Of a stretch of 36,983 bases of DNA, positions 30,566 through 36,983 are shown piece after piece. The DNA lies in the NCBI RefSeq assembly GCF_025165815.1, contig NZ_JAFFZE010000035.1:1-36983 (forward strand), given 5' to 3'. Source of the stretch: Actinophytocola gossypii (lineage in GTDB: Bacteria; Actinomycetota; Actinomycetes; Mycobacteriales; Pseudonocardiaceae). How positions within the stretch are numbered: the stretch's first letter is position 1; each line of letters begins with the position of its first letter. The notes below the pieces were generated by a model, which saw nothing but the letters and a program-made list of their open reading frames with translations, did no database searches and was not told where the DNA came from. Made by a program: the position numbers and the translations under genes.

Positions 30566-32602
30566 TGCGCGGCCGGTGAGCACTCTCGGCGACCAATCCG
30601 GGCCGGAGGACCCCACGGTCATCGGCGGCCCGGCCGGCTCGACCACGCGTACGCGGTACCGGCGGTCCGGGTCGAGGCCGGGCGGGCGCATCGCGGTCGG
30701 GACCGCGTTGGCGGAGGTGGTCAGCTGGACGTGGGCGAACAGCGCGGCCGACCGGTCGGGTGCGACGACGCCGTGGACGTACACCGACGGGTCGGGGTGG
30801 TCGGCGCGTACGACCTCGCCGGTGTGCAGGAGGGCGCGGTGTTCGCGGTAGTAGGCGATTCCCGCCGCCATAGCGGCTACTTCGGACTCGGAGGCGGACG
30901 CGATGTCCCATTCCAGGCCGAAGTGGCCGAACAGCGCCGTCGCGTAGCGGAACGACGTGTGCTGGGTGCGGCCGCTGGAGTGGACCGTCGGCGGGCCGAC
31001 GTGGGCGCCGGTCAGCTCGGGTGGCAACAGCAGGGCGGTCCAGCGTTGGATCGTCTGGCGTTCCAGGGCGTCGTTGGAGTCGCTGGTCCACACGCGGTCG
31101 GTGCGCGCCAGGATCTCGAGGTCGACCCGGGCGCCGCCGCTGGAGCAGCTTTCGATCTCCACGCCGGGGTGTCGTGCGCGTAGCTCGTCGAGGAGGCGGT
31201 AGATCGCGACGGTCTGGCCGTGGACGCCGGAACGGCCCCGGTGCCCGGCGGCGACCAGGTCGCGGTTGTGGTCCCACTTCACGAACGCGATGTCGTTGTC
31301 GCGCAGCAGTTCGTCGAGGCGGGACAGCACGTACGTGTACGCCTCGGGGACGTTCAGGTTCAGCACCTGCTGGTTCCGCGCCCTCGGCGGCAGCGTGCCG
31401 TCACCCGGCGCGAGGACCCAGTCCGGGTGTTCCCGGAACAGGTCGGAGTCCTCGTTGATCATCTCGGGCTCGACCCAGATGCCGAACTCCATGCCGAGGC
31501 CCGTGACGTGCTCGATGAGCGGGGTGAGGCCGGACGGCCACACGGTTTCGTCGACGTACCAGTCGCCCAGGCCGGCGGTGTCGTCGCGGCGGTGGCGGAA
31601 CCAGCCGTCGTCCAGTACGAAGCGTTCGACGCCGATCCTGGCCGCCACGTCGGCGAGGTCGCGCAGGCGGCCGAGGTCGTGGTCGAAGTAGACGGCCTCC
31701 CACGTGTTCAGCACGACCGGGCGCGGCGTGGCCGGGTGCCTCGGGCGCGACCGGAGGTACGTGTGGAACGCGGCGCTGAGGCCGTCCACCCCACGGCCGC
31801 TGTACGCGGCGTAGAGCCACGGCGAGGTGTACTCCTCCCCCGGCGCCAGGATCACCTCGCCGGGGGCCAGCAGCTCGCCGCCGCCGAGGACGGCGGGGCT
31901 CTCGGGCATCCGCTCGGCGTGGGTGACGTGGTTGCCGCTCCACGCGACGTGCAGGCCCCACACCTCGCCGTGGCGGAAGCCGAAGCCCGCGGTACCGGCG
32001 AGCAGCGCCAGCGTGGCGTCGTGGCCGGTGCGGCCGCGGCGGGACTCGCGGGACCAGGTGCCGAGATCGAACCGCCTGCGCTGCGGGTGGCGTTCGCGGG
32101 CCCAGTGGCCGGTGAGGTCGAGCAGCTCGGTCGCCTGGGCCGGTACCGGGAGCGCGGCCTCCAGGCCGTCCAGGGTGTACGGGTCGGTGCCGTCGTTGAC
32201 CAGGCGCGACCGCAGCCGGAGCACGCCGGAGCGGGTCAGCTCGACGGTGAGCTCCAGGTGCAGCATGGCGTGCGGGTCCTCGGCGACGACGAGCACCGAC
32301 GTGTCGGTGACGCGCAGGTCGGCCACCCGGAACGAGGTCACCCAGGCGGTTCCGGCGCGGTGGCCGCGCAGGCCGGGGCGGCCCTGGTAGCCGCGGACGG
32401 CCTCGGGCAGGAGCGACACCGGGACCGGCGCGTCCGGGGTGCTGTTGGCCTGCGGCGGCACGGCGGTGTCGGCGAGGACCAGCAGGTCGTCCTCGGACAG
32501 GTCGCCGAGCGGGGCGCCCCAGTGCACGACCACCGGCAGACCGCCGCCGCGGGCGTCGAGGACCAGGCTGACGGTGTCCGAGGTGAGGTGGACGACGGTC
32601 AT
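30482..32602 (-). CDS. Alpha-galactosidase, glycoside hydrolase family 36
   Basis: This 706-aa cytoplasmic retaining glycosidase (no signal peptide) cleaves alpha-1,6-galactosides such as melibiose or raffinose. Its N-terminal beta-supersandwich is followed by the catalytic barrel with VVLNTWEAVYFDHD (298-309), FVLDDGWF (328-335), GIWVEPEMIN, KWDHNRDL with nucleophile D444, SCSSGGARVD, and TSDSNDALER with acid/base D508. Length is normal for GH36. The ATG at 32602 overlaps the stop of the inner permease gene (ATGA), making it the fourth gene of the binding protein-permease-permease-hydrolase operon. Its last 85 bases are duplicated upstream of the DUF397 gene. Confidence 0.93.
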   Translation of the reverse strand: MTVVHLTSDTVSLVLDARGGGLPVVVHWGAPLGDLSEDDLLVLADTAVPPQANSTPDAPVPVSLLPEAVRGYQGRPGLRGHRAGTAWVTSFRVADLRVTDTSVLVVAEDPHAMLHLELTVELTRSGVLRLRSRLVNDGTDPYTLDGLEAALPVPAQATELLDLTGHWARERHPQRRRFDLGTWSRESRRGRTGHDATLALLAGTAGFGFRHGEVWGLHVAWSGNHVTHAERMPESPAVLGGGELLAPGEVILAPGEEYTSPWLYAAYSGRGVDGLSAAFHTYLRSRPRHPATPRPVVLNTWEAVYFDHDLGRLRDLADVAARIGVERFVLDDGWFRHRRDDTAGLGDWYVDETVWPSGLTPLIEHVTGLGMEFGIWVEPEMINEDSDLFREHPDWVLAPGDGTLPPRARNQQVLNLNVPEAYTYVLSRLDELLRDNDIAFVKWDHNRDLVAAGHRGRSGVHGQTVAIYRLLDELRARHPGVEIESCSSGGARVDLEILARTDRVWTSDSNDALERQTIQRWTALLLPPELTGAHVGPPTVHSSGRTQHTSFRYATALFGHFGLEWDIASASESEVAAMAAGIAYYREHRALLHTGEVVRADHPDPSVYVHGVVAPDRSAALFAHVQLTTSANAVPTAMRPPGLDPDRRYRVRVVEPAGPPMTVGSSGPDWSPRVLTGRALAEVGLRPPLLAPEQAWLVELTAEPSA

Positions 32603-33480
32603 CCTTTGGTGGCTCCCAGGGTCAGGCCGGCGCGCAGGTGGCGTTGCAGGACGAAGAAGATGATCAGCGTGGGGATCGCGACGATCACCGAGCCGGCGGA
32701 CAGCAGGTTGTAGTCGGTGAAGAACTGGCCGCGCAGGTTCTGCAGCGAGCTGGTCACCGGCATCTTGTCGCCGGTGCGCATGAACGCCACGGCCCAGAAG
32801 AAGTCGTTGTAGACCCAGGTGATCTGCAGCGTGGCGAGCGCGGCCAGCGCCGGGCGGCACAGCGGCAGCACGAGCTGCCAGTACCGGCGCAGCACGCCGG
32901 CGCCGTCCACCAGGGCGGCCTCGGTCAGCTCGCGCGGCAGCGTCTTCATGTAGTTGCTGAGCACGAACGTGCAGAACCCGGTCTGGAACGCGATGTTCGC
33001 CGCGATCACCGCGACGTAGGTGTCGTAGAGCGAACCGGAGTCGCTGACGTCGTAGGACAGCTCGAAGTTGAGGAACAGCCGGAACAACGGCACCAGCAAC
33101 GCCTGCTGTGGCAACAGGTTCGCCGCGGTGAACAGCGCGAGCAGGGTGAGGTTGAACGGGAAGCTGAACCGCGCCAGCACGAACGCCACCATCGACGCCA
33201 GCAGCAGGGTGATCAGCACGGACGGGATGACGATGATCGCGGTGTTGTAGAACGACTGCCCGAACTCGCCGCGCGACCACGCCTCGACGTAGTTGTCGAG
33301 GGTGAACCCGCCGACCGAGAAGTACCCGTTGACCGACGTGTAGTCGAAGTCGCGCAGCGAGTTGTAGACCGCCCACGCGATCGGGAAGATCCAGCCGACC
33401 GCCATCACGATCAGGAACGCCTGCAACACCACCCGCGCCGGTCGCACGGGCTTGCGCCGCTTCTTGACCGCCGCTGTCAC
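32599..33480 (-). CDS. CUT1 sugar ABC transporter permease (MalG-like)
   Basis: A 293-aa permease with six membrane spans. It carries the EAA loop as ELTEAALVDGAGVLRRYWQLVLPLCRP, which contacts the ATPase. The N-terminus is basic (KKRRKPVRPAR). The GTG overlaps the stop of the MalF-like gene. It should import an oligosaccharide with its partner. No ATPase gene lies in this operon; as in many actinomycetes, a shared MsiK-type ATPase encoded elsewhere probably serves it. Confidence 0.9.
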   Translation of the reverse strand: MTAAVKKRRKPVRPARVVLQAFLIVMAVGWIFPIAWAVYNSLRDFDYTSVNGYFSVGGFTLDNYVEAWSRGEFGQSFYNTAIIVIPSVLITLLLASMVAFVLARFSFPFNLTLLALFTAANLLPQQALLVPLFRLFLNFELSYDVSDSGSLYDTYVAVIAANIAFQTGFCTFVLSNYMKTLPRELTEAALVDGAGVLRRYWQLVLPLCRPALAALATLQITWVYNDFFWAVAFMRTGDKMPVTSSLQNLRGQFFTDYNLLSAGSVIVAIPTLIIFFVLQRHLRAGLTLGATKG

Positions 33481-34403
33481 TTCTGCTCCCGCATGACCTG
33501 GATCAGGTAGATCACGATGAACACCGTGGAGATCGCGATCATGATCGTCGCCAGCGCCGAGCCGAAGCCGACCCGGCTGGCCTCGCCGATCACGTTCTGC
33601 GTCACCAGCGTGGAGATCAGCTCCAGGCCGTTTCTGCCCTTGTTGATCACCCAGGCGATGTCGAACGCGCGCAGCGACTCGATCACGGTGATCACCAGGA
33701 TGACGATGTTCACCGGCCGCATCACCGGCCAGATGACCCGCAGGAACGTCCGCACCTCACCGGCGCCGTCCACCGCCGCGGCCTCGCGCAGTGCGGGGTC
33801 GACCGCCTTCAGCCCGGCCAGGTACAGCAGCATGATGTAGCCGGTGTGCCGCCAGCCGGCCGCGACCAGCACCGCCCACAGGTTGATGTCCGGGTTGCCG
33901 AAGAAGTCGATCCTGGCGCCGCCCTCCAGGCCGAGCACCTCGTTGAGCAGCCCCTGGTCGCGGGAGTAGATCAGCTGCCAGATGAAGCCGACCAGCGCCA
34001 GCGACAGCACCACCGGCATGAAGAAGATGCTCTGGTAGATCCGGCTGCCGCGCAGCTCCCGGTCCAGCATGACCGCGAGGATCACGCCGAGCAGGGTCGG
34101 CCCGACGAAGAACACGACCAGCCAGAGGACGTTGTGCCGGATCGCGGGGCCGAACGGCGGGTAGTTGGTGGTCGCGTCCTCGTAGTTCTGCCACCCGACG
34201 AAGTTGATCTCGCTCAGGTTGCCGATGCCGTTCCAGTCGGTGAACGACAGCAGCACGGTGGCCAGGGCCGGACCCCACACGAGCCCGACCACCACCACCG
34301 TCGGCACCGCGACCATCAACGCGACGGTCAGGACGTCGACCCCGGACAGCGTGCGCACGCGGCGCGGCCGGCGGGGCGGGCGGCGCACCGCCTGGTCAGC
34401 CAC
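33477..34403 (-). CDS. CUT1 sugar ABC transporter permease (MalF-like)
   Basis: This 308-aa permease has six spans after an Arg-rich N-terminus (RRPPRRPRRVR). The EAA loop reads LREAAAVDGAGEVRTFLRVIWPVMRP. A periplasmic loop carries VLSFTDWNGIGNLSEINFVG, typical of MalF/UgpA-like proteins. The GTG at 34403 overlaps the end of the binding-protein gene by eight bases. Partner of the MalG-like permease. Confidence 0.9.
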   Translation of the reverse strand: MADQAVRRPPRRPRRVRTLSGVDVLTVALMVAVPTVVVVGLVWGPALATVLLSFTDWNGIGNLSEINFVGWQNYEDATTNYPPFGPAIRHNVLWLVVFFVGPTLLGVILAVMLDRELRGSRIYQSIFFMPVVLSLALVGFIWQLIYSRDQGLLNEVLGLEGGARIDFFGNPDINLWAVLVAAGWRHTGYIMLLYLAGLKAVDPALREAAAVDGAGEVRTFLRVIWPVMRPVNIVILVITVIESLRAFDIAWVINKGRNGLELISTLVTQNVIGEASRVGFGSALATIMIAISTVFIVIYLIQVMREQK

Positions 34404-35691
34404 CGAAGATCGACGCCTTCTGTTCCTCGATGCTCTTGGTGAGCCCGTCGACGTCGTCGGGGTCGCGGAGGAACGCCTGCAGCGACGGGATCATCACGGT
34501 CGAGGCGAAGTCCGGGCGGGTGTCGCGGTCGAGGAACTGGGAGATCGACTTGGCACCGGAGACCAGCTCCTGCGACTTCTTCTGCAGCGCGCTGTAGCCG
34601 CTGGTGTCGGCGTCGTCGTGCGCGGCGACGTTGTTCGGGTCGACGGCGAGGTAGGCGTCCTCGGCCTCGGCGGTGCCGAGGTAGCGCAGCAGGTCCTTGG
34701 CGCCCTCCTCGTTGCGCGGGCGGGCGGCCATCATGAACCCGTCGATCGGGGCCTCGACGGCGTCGGCGCCGACGGCGGGGTCGATCTCGGGGAACGGGAA
34801 GAAGTCCAGGTCGTCGCGCTCGGGGCCCTCGGGGAACTGCTGGCCCATGAACATGCCGATCAGGTACATGCCGGACTCCTTGCGCAGCAGCGTCTGCGCC
34901 GCCTCCTGCCAGGTGCGGCCGAGCGCGTCCGGCTGGTGGTAGGGCAGCAGCTCGCGCCAGGCGTCGAAGACGTTCTTGACCTCCTGGGAGTTCCACGGGC
35001 GCTCGCCGGCCATCAGCTCGACGTGGAAGTCGTAGCCGTTGATCCGCAGGTTCAGGTAGTCGAAGGTGCCCATCGCGGGCCAGCCGTCGGAGTCGCCGAA
35101 GGAGAGGGGGACCAGGCCGTCGCCCTGCATCTGCTTGGACAGCGCGACGAACTCGTCCATGGTGGCGGGCGGGGTGTAGCCGCGCTCGGCCCAGACGCTC
35201 TTCCGGTAGAAGACGGCCCACGGGTAGTAGTAGAGCGGCACGAAGTACTGCTTGCCGTCGGCGCCGGTGGCCTGCTGCTTCATGGCCTCGGAGAAGCCGG
35301 AGCCGATGTCGGACCAGACGTCGGAGATGTCGCCGACCAGGCCCTGCTCGGCGAAGAACTGCATCCGGTAGCCGGCGAACCAGCCGAAGACGTCGTCCGG
35401 GCCGCCCTGCAGGTAGTTGTTGATGTTCTCCTGGAACGAGTTGTGATCGACGGTGTTGATGGAGACCTCGGCGTCGTGGCCCTTCATCATCGCGGCGATC
35501 GCGTTCTTGGGGACCTCGTCCGACCAGTTCGACCCGAACGTCACGGCACCGCCGCCGCCACCGCCGTCGTCGCCACCGCCACAGCCGGCCAGGCCGGCGA
35601 GGGCACCCGCGCCGAGCGCTCCCTTCAGCAGGGTCCGTCGCCGGATCGCCATGGCGGAGACCCCGCCGGCTAAGGGTCGAGGGTTCATCAT
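34396..35691 (-). CDS. CUT1 sugar-binding lipoprotein with twin-arginine signal
   Basis: A 431-aa extracellular solute-binding protein (SBP_bac_1). The signal has RRRTLLKGALGAGALAGLAGC: a twin-arginine motif followed by a lipobox LAGC, so it is probably exported folded through Tat and lipidated. The mature chain begins with a Gly/Asp linker, then shows VTFGSNWSDEVPKNAIAAMM and a normal oligosaccharide-binder fold. I took the first ATG (35691) because GAGGAGG sits eight bases upstream; an ATG 13 codons later (MAIRRR) is the alternative. It is first in the alpha-galactoside operon. The ligand is inferred from the GH36 gene. Confidence 0.9.
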   Translation of the reverse strand: MMNPRPLAGGVSAMAIRRRTLLKGALGAGALAGLAGCGGGDDGGGGGGAVTFGSNWSDEVPKNAIAAMMKGHDAEVSINTVDHNSFQENINNYLQGGPDDVFGWFAGYRMQFFAEQGLVGDISDVWSDIGSGFSEAMKQQATGADGKQYFVPLYYYPWAVFYRKSVWAERGYTPPATMDEFVALSKQMQGDGLVPLSFGDSDGWPAMGTFDYLNLRINGYDFHVELMAGERPWNSQEVKNVFDAWRELLPYHQPDALGRTWQEAAQTLLRKESGMYLIGMFMGQQFPEGPERDDLDFFPFPEIDPAVGADAVEAPIDGFMMAARPRNEEGAKDLLRYLGTAEAEDAYLAVDPNNVAAHDDADTSGYSALQKKSQELVSGAKSISQFLDRDTRPDFASTVMIPSLQAFLRDPDDVDGLTKSIEEQKASIFGG

Positions 35692-35743
35692 CGAACGCGC
35701 CTCCTCGGGCCGAAGTCGAACAACACTGAACGCGACCTCTCAG

Positions 35744-35867
35744 AATCGAAACCCTGGCCAACCCCGGGGCGGGCTGTCAAGAGGCCGGGCGGGAAGCGAC
35801 GCCCAGATCGTGACGGCGCCCGCGCGTCACCCTTCTGGGGCGACACGTCGGGCAAAGATGTTCGATT
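35744..35867. promoter_or_regulatory. Divergent promoter region with inverted AATCGAA / TTCGATT heptamers
   Basis: In the 241-bp gap between the binding-protein and deoR genes, AATCGAA (35744-35750) and its exact inverse TTCGATT (35861-35867) face each other. TTCGATT next to an AT-rich stretch (GTTAGTTTATGG) is the least GC-rich part of the region. Facing heptads of this kind are plausible DeoR-family sites, but the call is speculative. Confidence 0.35.
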
Positions 35868-35932
35868 GCGTTAGTTTATGGTTGAATGGCGATCGGATTC
35901 GGGAACTTCACGGGGTCGGGTTGGGAGAGGCG

Positions 35933-36718
35933 ATGCTGGCAGCGGAGAGGCAGGCCCGGATCGTCGAGGAGATCCACAAGCGGGGCGCCGTCCGTGTGAT
36001 CGAGTTCGCGCAGATGCTGGGCGTCTCGGACATGACGATCCGCCGCGACCTGGACGCGTTGGCCCAGCAAGGACTGCTGGACAAGGTACACGGCGGGGCG
36101 ACCCGGCGCTCGGCCTCGACCGAGGAGCCGGGGTTCGAGGCCAAGTCGCTGCGCCAGCAGCCGGAGAAGGAGGCCATCGCGCAGGCCGCGGCCGAGCTGG
36201 TCTCGCCGGGGACCGCGGTCGGGCTCTCGGCCGGCACCACGACCTGGGCGCTCGCGCACGTGCTGCGCCAGGTCGACGGCCTGACGATCGTGACGAACTC
36301 GATGCGCATCGCCGACGTGCTGCACGCCCGGCCGTCGACGGATCAGAACGTGGTCGTGGTCGGCGGCGTGCGCACCCCGTCGGACGCGCTGGTCGGCCCG
36401 ATCGCGGTGTCCGCGTTGGGGCAGCTGCACCTGGACATCGTGTTCCTCGGCGTGCACGGCATGGCCGAGACCGCCGGGTTCACGACGCCCAACCTGCTGG
36501 AGGCCGACACCGACCGCGCGCTGGTGGCGGCCGGCCGCCGGCTGGTCGTCCTGGCCGACCACACCAAGTGGGGCACGGTCGGCCTGTCCACGATCGCCCG
36601 CCTGTCCGACGCCGACGTCGTCATCTCCGACGAGGGCCTACCGGACGAGGCCAGAGCCGCCCTCACCGAACACGTCGAGGACGTGCGCCTGGTTCCGATC
36701 GGGGAGATGAGCGCGTGA
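35933..36718 (+). CDS. DeoR-family transcriptional regulator
   Basis: This 261-aa repressor has an N-terminal winged helix (RQARIVEEIHKRGAVRVIEFAQMLGVSDMTIRRDLDAL in outline, then GLLDKVHGGA) and a DeoRC sugar-phosphate sensing domain (GLSAGTTTWALAHVL, TIVTNSMRIADVL, VVVGGVRTPSDALVGP, DHTKWGTVGLSTIA). The effector is likely a phosphorylated galactose derivative (inference). It is divergent from the alpha-galactoside operon and probably controls it. The ATG at 35933 has GGGAGAGG upstream. Its TGA overlaps a GTG that opens the repeat frame at 36715. Confidence 0.92.
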   Translation: MLAAERQARIVEEIHKRGAVRVIEFAQMLGVSDMTIRRDLDALAQQGLLDKVHGGATRRSASTEEPGFEAKSLRQQPEKEAIAQAAAELVSPGTAVGLSAGTTTWALAHVLRQVDGLTIVTNSMRIADVLHARPSTDQNVVVVGGVRTPSDALVGPIAVSALGQLHLDIVFLGVHGMAETAGFTTPNLLEADTDRALVAAGRRLVVLADHTKWGTVGLSTIARLSDADVVISDEGLPDEARAALTEHVEDVRLVPIGEMSA

Positions 36719-36983
36719 GCGGGAGCGACGAAGCGTCCGCCGGCTGGACCGACGAGCAGCGCAGCCGTGAGGAACGAACGGCGAGCAGCACAGGAGGGAA
36801 GCCGGGGGGTAGCGCAGGAGCGGAGCGAACCGAAGCCACCGTGAGCGGGAGCGACCAAGCGTCCGCCGGCTGGACCGACGAGCAGCGCAGCCGTGAGGAA
36901 CGAACGGCGAGCAGCACAGGAGGGAAGCCGGGGGGTAGCGCAGGAGCGGAGCGAACCGAAGCCACCGTGAGCGGGAGCGACCA
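36715..36983 (+). CDS. Open frame of 42-residue tandem repeats, runs off the window (coding status uncertain)
   Basis: A GTG at 36715 overlaps the deoR stop (GTGA) and opens a frame without stops to the window end (89 codons). It reads VSGSDEASAGWTDEQRSREE then RTASSTGGKPGGSAGAERTE and AT, repeating from 36841 and again from 36967. The product would be very hydrophilic, with Ser, Glu, Arg and Gly. The repeat length is a multiple of three, so the frame stays open by construction, and the minus strand is also open here. It could be the N-terminal part of a downstream gene (such as a sugar kinase after deoR) or non-coding repeat DNA. Confidence 0.4.
   Translation, partial: MSGSDEASAGWTDEQRSREERTASSTGGKPGGSAGAERTEATVSGSDQASAGWTDEQRSREERTASSTGGKPGGSAGAERTEATVSGSD
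36715..36983. repeat. 126-bp tandem repeat, two full copies and the start of a third
   Basis: Units begin at 36715, 36841 and 36967. The two full copies differ visibly only at GACGAAGCG (first) versus GACCAAGCG (second), so the duplication is recent. The unit is rich in GAGCG/AGCGAAC-like steps common in actinomycete intergenic repeats. Confidence 0.95.

Noticed and set aside
36663-36965. A minus-strand frame in the 126-bp repeats
   Set aside because: The period is a multiple of three, so several frames stay open automatically. This one has no start context and runs into deoR antisense.
1-36983. CRISPR arrays, tRNA or rRNA genes
   Set aside because: The only tandem repeats are the 21-bp and 126-bp sets, which lack spacers. 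I saw no tRNA or rRNA-like sequence; a dedicated scan was not possible here.

Overview
The window is very GC-rich, with dense genes, many GTG/TTG starts and 4-base start/stop overlaps (GTGA, ATGA, TTGA). It also carries an XRE-DUF5753/DUF397 pair, a hallmark of filamentous actinomycetes. It looks like Actinomycetota, most likely a Pseudonocardiales-type genome (family level is inference). About two thirds of it is sugar catabolism.

Layout. (1) 1-132: end of an IS481-like transposase at the window edge. (2) 129-1217: a short cytochrome P450 on the minus strand. (3) 1324-7025 (+): a rhamnose-type sugar ABC transporter (ATPase, two permeases, lipoprotein binding protein) plus L-rhamnose isomerase, behind a promoter with a perfect LacI-type palindrome. 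(4) 7022-16021: three minus-strand operons and one divergent FCD-GntR regulator. Together they encode every step of the non-phosphorylating L-fucose (6-deoxyhexose) pathway: mutarotase, dehydrogenase (AKR), lactonase, L-fuconate dehydratase, 2-keto-3-deoxy-fuconate dehydrogenase (SDR) and diketo-acid hydrolase (FAH family). LutABC follows in the same operon as the hydrolase and oxidises the L-lactate it releases. A 15-bp palindrome close to ATACATCCGATGTAT lies upstream of each of the three operons, which defines a likely local regulon. (5) 16200-16979: a methyltransferase. (6) 17079-22606 (+): a five-gene acyl-CoA operon (ligase, two acyl-CoA dehydrogenases, crotonase, two-domain VOC protein) of unknown substrate. 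(7) 22616-24803: a GNAT acetyltransferase and two membrane proteins. (8) 25041-28724 (+): an ABC-2 type exporter with a NarL-type two-component system. (9) 28730-30565: a 1.75-kb cassette of XRE, DUF397 and two small related proteins, flanked by 85-bp direct repeats that are the 3' end of the neighbouring alpha-galactosidase gene. (10) 30482-36718: a GH36 alpha-galactosidase with its CUT1 ABC importer on the minus strand and a divergent DeoR regulator. (11) 36715-end: an open frame made of 126-bp (42-codon) tandem repeats that runs off the window.

How it fits together. Region 3 probably imports a 6-deoxyhexose and region 4 oxidises L-fucose (or a close relative) to pyruvate without any kinase or aldolase. 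Region 10 imports and cleaves alpha-galactosides. The points most worth following are the complete fucose-to-lactate-to-pyruvate module with its shared operator, the cassette bounded by duplicated alpha-galactosidase ends, and the 126-bp repeat frame.
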